From Lagopus muta (taxonomy: Eukaryota; Chordata; Aves; Galliformes; Phasianidae), in contig NC_064444.1 in NCBI RefSeq assembly GCF_023343835.1, positions 7,121,219 to 7,185,218 of the forward strand: a stretch of DNA of 64,000 nt, given 5' to 3'. A program made the translations under genes and the position numbers. The notes below the pieces were generated by a model. It searched no databases. It had not been told where the DNA came from and saw nothing but the letters and a program-made list of their open reading frames with translations. Shown here in pieces: positions 35,249 to 48,265 of the stretch (position 1 is its first letter; each line of letters opens with the position of its first letter).

Positions 35249-38200
35249 AAATATTTTCTAAATTACTACACTATGGTCTACTTAGCTACACTTAGAATAA
35301 TCCACTTGAAGTCATTGGTGCCAACTTGTCCTATTCTTACAGAGAATTTGAGCCTACAGAAACTAAGCTTGTGAATATTTTTATTTGTACATTTAATTGA
35401 ATGTTTGACACTTTTTCTGTGTTCTGTCAGGAGCAAAGTAATTTGTCATACTTTGTAACAGACAAGCATGTGCAACTGACAAGCCAAATTCTGTTAGTGT
35501 CATTCATGTGATATGTAAAGAACATCCCGCAAAAGAACAGAACCATAAATGTTTCTCACTGTGGAGAAAGTACATAGTACATATTTGTCATAAGGCAAAA
35601 ATAAAAAAATGGATTAGATATGTGACAGATCTAAACTGCTAAGTTTTGATTTTTACTTTATGCTTCAGAATAAAAGCTTTTCAAAATAGATTATAAATAC
35701 AAGAACTGCGGGAAGTGCACATTCTGAGAGAATGCAGAACTCAGGTGAATGCCTATTTGCAATTATTAAATTTCACAGAGCATGCAAAACTGAGCAGAGA
35801 ATAGGCCAAATTCAAAGTGGAAATAAACTACTGCCAAAATTCTGAATTTAAATTGCAAGGAATCAATTGCCCCACTGACCAGGAAAACAGAAGTGAAACA
35901 GTAGACGTTACAACAGCAATTATATAACAGCTATCTCCATGCAGAAAGATTAACATGGTCTTGCATTTATCTGAGGACAAAACTTTTGCTATATGGCATC
36001 AGCAACAATCAGTCCTGGAGAAGTTCACCACTCAAGCAGTTGTTCTTAATTCATTTTAATTATCAAAGTTTTTGAGACTTTCACCATGAGAGAGTGGTGC
36101 ATTTTACTTAAACAGCACTCTACATTTCGCACTGAAACCCTTCCTTCTCAAATATTTTTTATGGTTCTTTTTTTCCTCTAGTATTCATCTATTTAATGCC
36201 AATATTTAATTAAAAAAAAAAAAGTACGTCCAAGCTTACATGTGATACCTTCTCCCAAGTCTCACTACTGATAAAAAAGTGCCAAAAAATAATCAAACCA
36301 TTACTTCTTAGAACTTTGTTTAATGTAATTAAAATTAACTAATAGCATTAGAGAACTATCACTGAGCATCTTCACACAAAAATATATTTCTGTCAAAGAA
36401 ATCCAGTTTTGAAACATCTACTGGTGGCACATTTTTAAGAAAAAAAATGTCTCAAAGCCGCAACAAAATGATTTCCTCTTTGGACATAAATTCCTCGTAT
36501 GGTCAGCTGCCTAATATGAAGGAATTCGGCTCTGTGGGGAATTTTCCTCCGGCAGAACTTTCACACAAAGTTTGGCCATTCCTTCGCAGATTCGTATAGT
36601 TATAAGCAGCTAAACCCAGAATCTTTCATTCAAGCGTTGTAAATTCTAATACCAGTATTTGCTCTATCTGTAAGGATAATACCACTTCAAAAAGCTGCAA
36701 TAACTAAAATGCTATGGTTTGTTGGTGGGATCTTCTATGCATGTGAGGTTTGTTGCTGTGCTTGGTTTTTGTTTTTTTTTTTTTAAATGGAAGTAATTAA
36801 AAAATCTTTGAAAATGTGAGAGGTTATTCTTATCACTGTTCTGGAAGAAAAAATTGAACATTTTAATTATGCATGATTTTTAATGTGCTACTCATATCTG
36901 TTTCTCTTTATTCGTATTATTTCTTTGGGATTCCTCAGTGTCAGCAGTGTGAAGATATCTGTATTCAGAAGAAAGGACATAAGGACTAATCTAAATTTTT
37001 ACCATATATATGCATATTCGTGTTTGCATAATGAAACTACGCATGATGAATCATGCATCCCATCTATTATCTACTCTAAATACAGAGAAAAGATTACTGA
37101 TAGATTTAGCAACAAGTTATCAAGTCTGGGCTTTTAAAGATTATTCTACAATAGAAGTTAAGAAACATTCCTCCAATTCTAGGCAATTGAAGATGAAACA
37201 GTTCAAAATAATCTACAGGTGTTTTCTACAGGAATTTCTTCCTGTATTATGTAACTAATAACACAGAGTAACAGTAACACAAATTATCTTCACGAAACCT
37301 GTATCTCATTCTGGAGAAAAGCAGTTTCATGATAGCTATATTTCCTTTATCTAGTTACAGTATATTTCAAAAGTGTCTCATGGAAAAGTTTCAAATCTTT
37401 TCTGAAAGAAGTGCATTTGAAATTAAGGGCAGCTTGAAATGGAAAATATTTTGAATAAAACATACATTTCAAAATTTGATAATTCTTGACCAGCACTCTT
37501 GCCTTTACCTATCTGATCTGTTCAATCTCCTTTAAACTTCTTCCATCTTTCGATTCTTAAGCTTAGCTCTAATTGGTCATCATACTTACTATGTAATGTG
37601 TCTCAGTTACTCTTAAATTAACTCTACAGATAGGATACTTTCACCAGTTGCAGAAATGTAAAGAATTTCATTTCTCTGAATAAGCAGCAGTAATATGTCA
37701 GGTTCTGATAACTTTTCATGACTAGATGATAAATCAGAGTCCCTGATACAGTTCAGTCAGGAAGGGAAAAAAAAAAAAGGAATGGGGAACACATTACTTA
37801 GGATAAAACTAGCTCCTCTGTGTACTGAAAATGTCTGCTACTCTCTATTTTCATAAGAACATTTTGATTTTTTGTACTCTGCATCTTCTATGTTTTGTCT
37901 TACTAACCCTTATTACAATTGCAGCAAGTACACAGAATAGCCTCACTGAAAAGGCCTCTTTGATCCATATTTCCAGTCGGCTGACCTCTGAGGTATATTC
38001 CATCTAGTGAAGCTGCATGTTTTAAAAAACAACCGTGAAGAGAGCAAGAGAATTGCCCAGACAGCAGCTGCATTTTCAGGTGTCATACATGTCACTTCAC
38101 TGTGTCAGACAAGTAAACAAGAATGCTTTGCCAAGTTTTGTTGTTGTTGTTGTCACTCCTTTCCCCAGGGAACATGGTGCAGACTAATTAAATCAGCTGG

Positions 38201-38625
38201 ATAACACTTTCTTTCGACTACATTCTAGATATTTATCTATACTACGTCTTTGAGCTGAGACATCCTCACTTACCAGTGACTGCATGGCACGGTGATGCTA
38301 TGGCTGAGATAAACAGCCACAATATGACATATTGACAGTAGTTTTCCTAAAAATATGTTCCCTTCAAGTTTAAAACAAAACAAAACAAAAAAACCCTGCT
38401 ATTAACACCTGCATCATTATTGTTCCAGTTTAGCAGTTCTTACTGTTTTTACAATCAGCCCAAGTTTAAGATAGCGAGTAGAGAGAGAACAAAATGCAGA
38501 GATGCTCAAACACAAAGCTATTCAGGATGGATGTGCCACAGCTAATCATCATGAAACACATTGAAGAAATACTCCAACCAGTGCACCAATCAAGTTCTCT
38601 CTTTGCCATCACAATCTTGAACCGT

Positions 38626-38638
38626 GTAATTCGATTAC
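38626..38638. promoter_or_regulatory. Palindromic paired-homeodomain-like site
   Basis: GTAATTCGATTAC contains TAAT-TCG-ATTA, the TAATNNNATTA pattern (P3) bound by dimers of paired-class homeodomains. A TTAATTAG motif follows about 25 bases later. A 13-base pattern like this can occur by chance, and no binding is implied. Confidence 0.15.
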
Positions 38639-41589
38639 ATTTTTAATCTTGCCATAGGAGGTTAATTAGTACATGCAAAAACAGAGTATGTTTCGACATT
38701 GGAGTTAAATCTACAAGAAGTGTACAACTGCAAATTAAGTATACTGTTAACTCATTATAAAAGTTATCTAATGTTTGCAACATTTTTCCTGGCTGGGCAA
38801 ATTTTTAGGTTGAAGGGAAACAGGAAAGGTGTCCTTTTTGTGAAAATCACCTACTTAAAAGCTGCTTGAAATACAGTCCATTGTTGTTATATTGCATAAA
38901 AAACAAGAAGTAAAAATAATGATACACTATTAAGTGTATGGTAAGATTTCTTATGGACTGAAGATTACAGAATCTTTACAACTGAGGAAATTTGCCTTTG
39001 TTAATTGTCACTCAGGAAGACTTCTGGCCATGCCTTACAGCGGTGACTAGATCTTGTATGATCATGTGTCCTAGCATTTCTCACATCCATAACATGCAAC
39101 ATAACTTCAGCATCTGTTTCCAGATTCTAATCAGGAATCTTGCTAGCGTCAACACAAAATGTGCTTCTAATGGAGTCACTGAGAGCAGAACTCACTGTCA
39201 GTCTGCTCCCTTCACTGTTTGCCTTTTTGCCATCACTCTTTATATTAAAAAGACCTTCTCAGCTAGGATAGCTTACGTGATCTCCGTATTTCATAATTTT
39301 GAAAACCAAAAGCAACAGAAAGAAATCTTTCTAATTAAACATTTTTATCAAATAGACCTTTTAAATATTCACCCACCATTTCTGTGTCAACTACACGGAT
39401 ACCATTGATGAATAATACTGAAGTCTAAATTTCTGCTTAAACAGCATACCTGGAAGGGATATGGAGAAGACTGTGTTGCAGTATGTCAATCTGTAAATAA
39501 ACCAACACAGTAAATATCAATTATTTCAATGTTTCCCTTTAATTAGAGATTCACTGACATATCTTTATGTATTTCAGCATGTTTGTTACCTTGAGGGCAA
39601 AGAGAAGAGAAAGGGAAAGCATTATTAAACAAACAACTCACACTTGCTTTATGTCTAGCTCATCATCCATTTCTTGAATGATCAATACTTTGAGATAAAT
39701 ATATCTGGGATTTTCCAGTATCTTTATTTTATAACTCAAGATCACAAAGGTCCTTCCTATAATTAAATTCAATACACATACTCAACATAAATAAGCTGAG
39801 ATAATCATATCTTAAGTCCCATGATCAGCACTGTTAGTTTATAACAATCAGACCCCAGTCTGTGTTTAAAGGGTAATAGACAAAGGACAATGGCCTTCTA
39901 CCCATCTTAGATGAGAACAGCCCAAGGAGATCTGAAATACAAATGCAGTGGATATCAGAAAATTAAGTATAATACTGTTAGGAAGGTATGATATAAAGTC
40001 ATACATTTTTAAAAAGCTGTTCTTTAATTATTACTGCAGGTTCAAAGCAATATGTTTCAAGGACAAAGCAAAGACTCCACATTGAGAAAGCATAAAAATG
40101 GATCACAGTACACACATTATTTGTATCTGAATGTTTCTGACTACTCAAACATGGAAAACCTGATTTAAAAAGTAGAATTTGGAATGCATAATATGCTTAA
40201 TTGACATAAATTGCTAAGAGTTCAAAGCAGAAGAATTCAGAGAAAGAATTTAAACACTATAATTAGTTAATATAGGAAAATATCTTTTTTCCCTTTTGAA
40301 AATCAGAATAGTTTTACTCTTTGAAAACAAGTTCTCTGAAAAGGGGACAAACAAACAAAGGAGTGTGTCCCCTGTCCTGGGGAAAGATGAAATATATTGA
40401 AACTGTTGCTGAGGAAAGAACTGCTAACTTATTCCTATTTTACAGTTAAATTCTGTAACAGTCCAGGATTAGACTCCTTTGAACAATTTTTTTCCTGATG
40501 TCCAACCTAACTTTCTATATAATCACTCTCCATAGATCCTTCCAGTAAGGTATGATTTTTCTAAAGATTCTTACTATTTTTATATTTATAAACAGCTTAA
40601 TTATTTGTTGCTCTTTTGATCTAATTCATACATCTGGCCCTATTTTCTCCTCTTTCTAAAAACATGCAATATGCTTTTCATTTTGCACTTGTTTGGATCT
40701 TCAGCCAATACTTACTTCGAAGATAACTATGTATTACTCAAAACAGTTTTAATCAATTCTCTCAAGTAATTTGAGGAAATTTCTTTTAGATCAGCTGATG
40801 TGTAAGCATCTGGTTTATGAAGTCTATGCTCTGCTCCTTCCCTATTCTGTACCAAGTTCTTTTTATTTTTTCACTAATGTCAGTAGCTCAAGATGTATTA
40901 CAGATGATCTTTTTAGTTCTGATTTAGTGTCTGATGCAGAAAAGACATTAGCACTTTAGTCTTTTCAAAACATCAGTTATTTATTTTCCTTCTTATCTAA
41001 CAAGCAGAACTACTCTTTCCTCCATTTTCTTCTTACTACTGATATACTGAGAGAATCCTGCCTTTTATTCTTTATGTTCCTTGCTAGCTGTTTGTAGCTG
41101 GTCTTTTGATGTTACTCTTATATATCTGAGCTATTTTATCAGATTTATGCTCTTACTACTCGGACACCTTTTCTACTTTCTATATATCTCTCTTTCACAA
41201 TAAAGTCATTGAGGAACTGATTATTTAGCCAGCTTGATGCTTCACTGAGCTTCCCATGCCTTCATTGTTTTAGAACAATGGTTTAGGTTTTGCTTTTAGT
41301 CTTAGTATTTCTTCTTTAAGAACTGTCAGTACCTCCAGAATATCTTTTCCCTGTAGACATTGGATTTTACCCAGTGATTTGCTGAGCTTACTGAAACTTC
41401 AGTTCTGTTTTACTTACTCACTAGTCTTCTTTTTCTCCTTCTGAGAATCATGAATTGGACAACTTTATTTTCATTCAGGTCCACAGAGACTGTAATTCCT
41501 TTGATTACGTGGTGAATTATACCACTGAATAAAATACAAATAATGCATCAGACAATACTGTCTGATTTTCTTTTGTTACACTTTCACAG

Positions 41590-41652
41590 CTCTGAGCTGT
41601 ATAACTTGCGAGAGAAGTTTGGCTATCCACAGCAGGATAATGTGCCTAATCA
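41590..41652 (+). CDS. Candidate 63-nt internal exon, product unknown
   Basis: A strong acceptor (TCTTTTGTTACACTTTCACAG) and a good donor (AATCA|GTAAGA) bound 63 nt. One of the two open frames reads ELYNLREKFGYPQQDNVPN, with the charged and polar mix of a real protein. It would begin on the third base of a codon and leave two bases at its end. The segment is GC-richer than its flanks and keeps a CpG. No family is recognised. A neighbouring frame is also open but reads as noise. A minus-strand 69-codon frame over the same bases is very hydrophobic and is taken as the shadow. The length and phase suit an internal exon of a large gene with long introns. Confidence 0.35.
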
Positions 41653-42049
41653 GTAAGAACAGTTCTAGAGCATCAGTTATGGAAATTGCAATGGTAATGT
41701 TATAATCACTGAAATATCTAAAAGCAGAAGTTGTAAAGATAGAGAAGGCTGGGGTTGAACTTAAAAGATCAAGAGTATCAGCCATTCTAGCTTCATCAGC
41801 TCATTTGATAAATGCTCTAGAACACTTATCTGAAAATCAATCCTGAGAAGTTTGGTAATGTGGAACAAAAGTAGGAAGCAAGTGAACATGGCTGTTTGTA
41901 GGAGACTCATCCTTTTATGAGAAGATGAACACAGCTGTGTAACAGTGGTCTCTCAGAAAGGAAAATGAAGTGTTTAAAAGACTATAATTTGTTTGCTTGC
42001 ATTAGAAGTCCCACTATCTTCAGTTTACCAAAGGAAGTTATGGCTGCAG

Positions 42050-42080
42050 ATTTCTCAAATCTCGCTTATTTCTCAAATCT
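42050..42080. repeat. 18-bp tandem duplication (13-bp perfect core)
   Basis: ATTTCTCAAATCT at 42050-42062 and again at 42068-42080. Confidence 0.9.
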
Positions 42081-45000
42081 AGGAAAGCAGCTTAAGACAT
42101 ACTTTATTTAATATGAATATTAAAGCATAAGTGAGCCTTCAAGTATACTGAATGGTACAGGGCAGTAACCAGTTTTTACTACTCCAGAAAAGACAAAGGG
42201 AAGTAACACATTTATAAGAACATGGCACAAAGAGCATCAGAATAACTGGATATTACAGAAAAATCCCATCCCCATCTGGAATAGCATAGTGGGTACACCA
42301 TTACTTGTTCAGAAATTAATGAAACAAATCTCTGGCTTTACAGAGTTAAATTCCATGCACGTGCAGCATTTCATTTAGGAAGAAAGTGAACACTGTTTTT
42401 TGGCATGATTTCATATTCTTTATGTTGTTCAAATTTGAACATTCACATATGTGAAAATAAAGTTAATTTTCATGAGACAGGAAATATTGGTACTTACACT
42501 TAAGTACCTGCCCCTGCTGGTCACCAAATTTGCTCATTCACATGTTGAATGTTGTCTAATCCTGTGATCTATGAACAGCAGGAACTTTGTATTTTTAAGA
42601 TTTTTAATTACAATCCATTTAATCTATAATGCTTGATTTAAAGCACTTTTTAGTGTAGCACATTAAGATCCAAGTTTGTATGCTACATTAACTTAAATAA
42701 TGTCATAACAGTGACAAAGTAAGCATGCTTTATTTATTCTTGACTTTTTTCAGTTTTCTGGAATTCTTGAGAATTGTGATTCTCAGTATGTAATTTTTTT
42801 TAAAGTCTATATTTAGTCTAGAAATATTTGACTAAGCCTCTGTAGTTCAATGTGTTCTTCAGTAATAGTGAAATTTGTTCTTCTTAACCTTGGTGTTTCC
42901 CCTGAAAGATGACCCTTGTTTGACAGTTTAAAGTTAGTAAGTTAACCTTCCTCCATGAAGTTTTTTTTTAAAACTCCTCATTCCATCCTGTAATCCCACT
43001 CATGATTTTGACATTAAGCAAAATAAGAAATGTTATTTACTGAAAATGTTACTTGTTTTCACTTTAAGAGTAACATAAACAATAATTATAGAAGCTGTGA
43101 AGAGCAGAACGTCCAATATATTATTGCAGGAGAGATATATATAGATTAATACAATCAGTACCCTTCTTTACATAATTTTATGCTATTCCTGGTTCCTATG
43201 TCAGCTATACAGTCATTCACTGTTATCCAGTTACCATACAACCGTCAATTCAGTAACACACAGTGCAAGTAGTTTTGTAGTACTGAGTTGTTTTTCAGTA
43301 AGTTCTCAGAACACATAATTGATATATTTTTAATAAGCAGTACAAATTTAACAGAAGAATACAAAGCTTTCTTACCAGAACAGAGATTTGACTATGTGTA
43401 ATTCTTATTACATAAATCTTTGCTGCAGTGTTGTGTTTCTTTGTGTTAACAAAAATCTACATTAGAACAGTAATGATGCTAATATAATCTGATTTGATCT
43501 TGCTAGCATGCCCATCTTGACATGCTAAATGACGCTGTGACAAAGAAACATTGCATGTATTGATGAAGTTCAGAGTGTGAAGTTTATTTTTAGACACGAA
43601 ACCAGGATTATCAACTGCATCCTTATCATGCATAAAGAATATGGTAACTATAGTGGAAATAGAGCATGGAATCTGTCATATTCCCATGGATTCTATATAT
43701 TTAATTTATACTGATCACAACATCACCTGATTTTTTTCTCTTCCTATGTATGCAGCTTTAATTTTTCCCTGTCTTTTTAGAGCATTTAAGCATGGTGTAG
43801 ATCAGCGCAATAATTATTAAGATAATCTTCAGAAGAAAATCAATCCTGTTTTAATAAATAGGAAACTCAATCAGTAAAATTTACATCCCAAATACTAGGT
43901 AATTACAGTACTTCTCTAAGAATAGATTGATGAGTACATATAGTACACTAAAAAAACAAATAACTCAATATGAGAATGAGAAAAAAGTCATCTTTGCATT
44001 ATCAATATCCAGCTACCACTAAAAGGAGCAAGAAGCCTCCTTTATTTATGAAGAGTATACTTCACTTGTAGCATAAACAGAACCGCTGCTGACAACTCAC
44101 CATATTCAACTTCCCACCTTTTTTCTTTAGGATAACTGGTACTGCCAACATTATTACTCAGAAGGATACCAAAAGAGTTGCTGGAATAACCAAGAGTGGG
44201 GTGGATGATAGAAAGTTCTCATGTATAAGTGTTAACCACAGTATTACAGAGAATAAGCAAACTGTATTCTCTGGGCTAAAAATGTTAATATTATTGTAGC
44301 TAGACTTAAAATACAAATTCCGGAGTCTGTCAGTTTTTCAGACTAGGCAAACTGCCATCGTACTTCAGCAGCAACATCTTGGAGTTACCAAGAATCTAGA
44401 AGACATCGTAGAGTTCCAGGAGGTGAACTGGGTTTGCTGGAGAGAAAGAGCATTCAGAAAACCATGACAGAACTTGAGATGTTGGACTATGAACTGGTTG
44501 TAAAGGAACAGGGTTTCCTGTGATGAAATTTTAATGTGAAAACTTGCAATTCCACTGTTGTTTCGAAGATAAGACATACTGAGCACTAAGAAGAAAGCTC
44601 CACTGACAGTGAGGTCAGTAATGCAGAAAAACAAAGTTTTAGGAATTAGAGATTAGGATGTGGAAGCAGTGCAAAGGGTAGGAATATGAAACTATGGGAA
44701 CAATAGCAGGAGATGCCCTTCTGATAATTTTGATATTCAATGTTCTACAAGTGCATTACTGTTATAAAAGTTAATGAGGATAAGAGACCTTTTAATTAGG
44801 ATTCTGGAAGGTACATAGCTAGAAGTAAGAGAGTTGATGTTATGTGCAACGTATTTAAGTTTTACATAATGCTCTCCAAGTTAAGGAAATCAAACTCTTC
44901 CAAGCTACACACAGTTCCCTAATATAAATCACCTGAAATTACACTGACAGAGGTGTAGAGCATTCATCAACGCATGAGATCAAATAAAACTGGCTTAAAA

Positions 45001-45178
45001 GGAAAAGGCTATCTGAATGTCAAGTGCTCTGCAAGAGAACAGGCCCTAGATATCTCAAGTGGGAAAATAAAATTAAGATTTTGGATGTGCACATTTAATT
45101 ATCACACCTCTGAGCTTTTAAATAATTATCTTTCAAAAGCAGATCTTCTCTAAATAAAGCTGTTTCAGATGTGCATTC

Positions 45179-45206
45179 TATATATATGTATATATACACA
45201 TACACA
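45179..45206. repeat. Short (TA)n/(CA)n tract
   Basis: TATATATATGTATATATACACATACACA. Confidence 0.9.
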
Positions 45207-47191
45207 GAATAATAACAGTGATTATTTTTTGCTACAGTTCATCAGAACAGGTAGCAGAAAAAAATTAATGCAGATCAAAAGGAAACATGAAGCAGGTAAT
45301 AAATGTTGATAGTTAAAACTGGGGGAAAAACAGAACAGATTATTTGCTATATAAATCACCACATAATTGAGCTTCCACTGACCTGTTGAGAATTTGTATC
45401 AGAGATAAAAAAAAATTGTATCAGGTGGTCTGGTGGAAGCTTTTGTTATTCCACTGCAACAATTACTGGCAAATAGCTAATCATCATGTTTAAAAATCTT
45501 TCCTGTAACAGGTACTAAAATTGCCTTTAGTTGGAGAAGCAAAATCAAATGATAATTACTGTAAAGCAACTGAGTCCAATACCTGGAAGTTAAATTACAA
45601 AAAATAAGAACCTGGCACCAGCATGAGGATCAGTGTTTCATCACTGTGTACTGCTAATGCTGCTCAAGGACAGAGAGTTCAGAAACACAAGAGGGAAAGG
45701 ATGGTAATGCTGCTTCATTTCATTGTTACATAAAAGAAAGAAACTTCCAGCCGATCTGTTTTACAAGAGAAACTGGCTTCTGGTTCAGCCTCTTTCATGA
45801 ACTGGTTAAAAAAAGAGATACATAAGTAGAAAAGTTGTCAAGGCTTCTGAAATGAAATCTGCAATTTCCATTTCCCATCACATGGTTCACTGTCTTACTT
45901 TACAATGTCAGTAAACACTGTTGTGTAATGAGCTGATATTTCAAAGCAGTAAAATTTTTTGCTTCTTTTGACAGTGGTGTAAGTTAAAAACAAAGTTGTC
46001 CCCCATTTGAGGGGAATCTAGTATAGACTGCATTGGATGTAATTTGCAATGATGCTACAAAAAGGGGATTTGCTTTTAATAGAAAATAAGCAATATTTAT
46101 TTATTTCCATACTTTGTGGGCAGATGAACATAGACATAACAGAGCTGAAAAATACTTTGTTGCACTGCAACTACAGTGCACAAAAACTGCTGTGAGTGAT
46201 TTATTCTCTGGATTGGTAATGGTAGGCAAATCTCATTTGTGAGTTACATAATACACTCCCATGTAGCCACTATTACAAAAAATTAAAACGCTACAAGCAT
46301 TGAACTGGGAACATTATCACAAAATAGGAAAAATGACTCAGATTTTAGAACAGTGGGAGAAAGAAGGGAAAATAAATCCTGATGTTGCAATACTGCAAAG
46401 TGTTATGATAACTGTGCAACCTTTTGTCTCAAGGAATCATTATCTTTCATCTGAAAATACATAGTTTTCTATTCTTGGGGAGGAATAAATGTTATTAAGA
46501 AATCTTTAAATCATTCCCTTTGGTAGTTTATCTTTTTTTTCCATTTGTTTCAGTCTACAGTCTCTGTGCATCTTTCAGTTTCTTCCCAGATCCTTAGTTT
46601 TAAGTACAAATACCTAAGCTTTTGAAATATAATCATTGCCCTGAAATGTTTTGATATAACAAAAAATTTTCTATAATCATGAAATACCAGAGGGAAGGAG
46701 GTTGAGCTTTTAGTGCTTTTTTTTTTTTCCTTCACATCTTAAATTTTAATGGGAAGATATGAAAACATAAAATTATGTTATTGCTAAACTTTTGCCTCTT
46801 TCTGCAAATACAAACAACTACTGCCAGAAATATATATATAAAGATCAAATATGCTACTACTCCATTAATGGAAGATACAGGTTCTGGTCACCAACTGCTT
46901 TGGGAAGTTTGACACATTTTATTGAATTTCTCACTTTTTAAATTCAAAATTTGATAACAGAATTAGAAAGAAGAATTATCAAACTGCCAGTTATATGATA
47001 CTGCACAATATATCTTCTTTCCATACTTAAGTCAGCTATCTGATGTTCTATGATTAAGAATATGTAAATCTTTTTTGTTTTCATTCCAAAATAGACTCAA
47101 TTGATGCTAATGGCATGAGAATAGAACCTTGCACATGGCAAGGGTTCATGCAAGATAATAGGTCATGTTGTTAAAGGTCTAATAGTTTTAA

Positions 47192-47212
47192 TTTTTTTTT
47201 TTTTTTTTTTTT
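47192..47212. repeat. T21 homopolymer tract
   Basis: Uninterrupted T21. No minus-strand poly(A) signal lies next to it, unlike the tract at 28300. Confidence 0.9.
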
Positions 47213-47329
47213 GCTTATGTGCTAGTAGTCCAGAGATTTTTTTTGTTGTCTATGAATTTCTATAGTTGATTCCCTAGAAGTCTGGCAATTTTTCATTTAC
47301 TTAAGAAACTAATTTGTACTTCGTGATCA

Positions 47330-47359
47330 AATCTAACAGATAGTAATCTAACGGATAGT
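47330..47359. repeat. 15-bp tandem duplication
   Basis: AATCTAACAGATAGT followed at once by AATCTAACGGATAGT, one mismatch. Confidence 0.95.
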
Positions 47360-48014
47360 AGCACTGTGTATGAAGAGAGGATTGCAGAATAAGATAGTAA
47401 AATCTAAATCTCTAAGCCATTTGTGAATTATAAACAAAGGACAACATTCATTATGATGAATAGCCATTCCAAATCCCACCGACCAAGCAGATAAGCAAAT
47501 CCATGTTAGCTCTGAAGTCCTATTTAACCCTCAATCAAATAAAATAAAGTCAATTTGGTTAGTGATGGCTGAAACAGATGTGCAGAGTGCTCCTATTGAA
47601 AGTAAAGATAAAAAAATTAAATATATAGATAAAAGAATTTCAATGTTTTTCTCCAGCTATAACGTATTACTCCAAAAAGCTGTTAAATTTTTATATTATG
47701 AACTGTTCTCCAACTTCCCCATCTTTCCACTACATTACCATCAGCGCATTAAAGCCAAACAAACCAACCAGCATTAAGAGCACTGTATCAGCACAAGAGA
47801 TTTAAATTTTGAAGTGCAACTTCTACTTTCAAATATAAATTTGTCATTACAGAAAGTAATTATTACAGTATTTTTACAGTATATTACACACTTACAAAAT
47901 GAAAACACTGCATAGTTATTCAAACAAAACTTCAAATGAGTGATTTGCAAAATCTTGCTGTGTAATGACAGATCCCTAGGTTGATATGAGTTAGGGAAGA
48001 CACTGAGGACCCTT

Positions 48015-48118
48015 AAGCCAGCTTGCATGGAGCCCAGAGCAGGCTGATCTAGCAGTAGGCAACTGGAAATACATGATTTCTAAACTCCCATCCAATCCAA
48101 GCCATTCTGTGATTCCTT
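48015..48118 (+). mobile_element. CR1 LINE, 3'-end fragment
   Basis: Diverged CR1 3' end: 'gagcaggctgatctagcagtaggcaac', then 'ccatccaatccaagccattctgtgattcc'. It ends in a degraded ATTCTGTG unit. Confidence 0.75.
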
Positions 48119-48191
48119 GACCCTGTAACTGCAGATTTAGCAGGGTAGTCCTTAATACCCAGTTGAATCATTTTCTGCCCAAGTCACTTAC

Positions 48192-48265
48192 TTTCAATAA
48201 AGTGCCAAAAAGAAAAGACATGTTCAGTCCAGAAGCAGTGTTAGTAGCTGCCATGGAACTTCACA
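48192..48265 (-). CDS. Candidate 74-nt exon with start codon, product unknown
   Basis: On the minus strand a good acceptor (CAATCTCTCATTTCTGTAG) and a strong donor (TTGAAA|GTAAGTGA) bound 74 nt. All frames carry a stop, but one opens again with an ATG (GTTCCATGG context) and runs MAATNTASGLNMSFLFGTLL to the donor in phase 0. It could therefore be a first coding exon behind a short 5' UTR, a non-coding exon, or chance. The sequence is not distinctive. Confidence 0.13.

Larger units (their letters stand above)
35249..48014. other. Unique AT-rich DNA, one candidate exon
   Basis: About 12.8 kb with no recognised repeat apart from simple tracts. It holds the plus-strand candidate exon 41590-41652, an 18-bp tandem (42050-42080), an AT/CA tract (45179-45206), a T21 run (47192-47212) and a 15-bp tandem (47330-47359). 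The 138-codon plus-strand frame at 38992-39408 shows no domain. About 43480-43700 is complex non-repetitive sequence that could be conserved non-coding DNA. Confidence 0.55.

Noticed and set aside
38992-39408. 138-codon plus-strand ORF
   Set aside because: No domain, composition like random AT-rich translation, no supporting signals. Length is within chance expectation.
41576-41785. 69-codon minus-strand ORF, hydrophobic
   Set aside because: It overlaps the better-supported plus-strand exon candidate and looks like its antisense shadow.
46161-46180. TGCACTG/CAGTGCA inverted repeat as a microRNA hairpin
   Set aside because: The stem is only 7 bp with a 6-nt loop and the flanks do not extend it.
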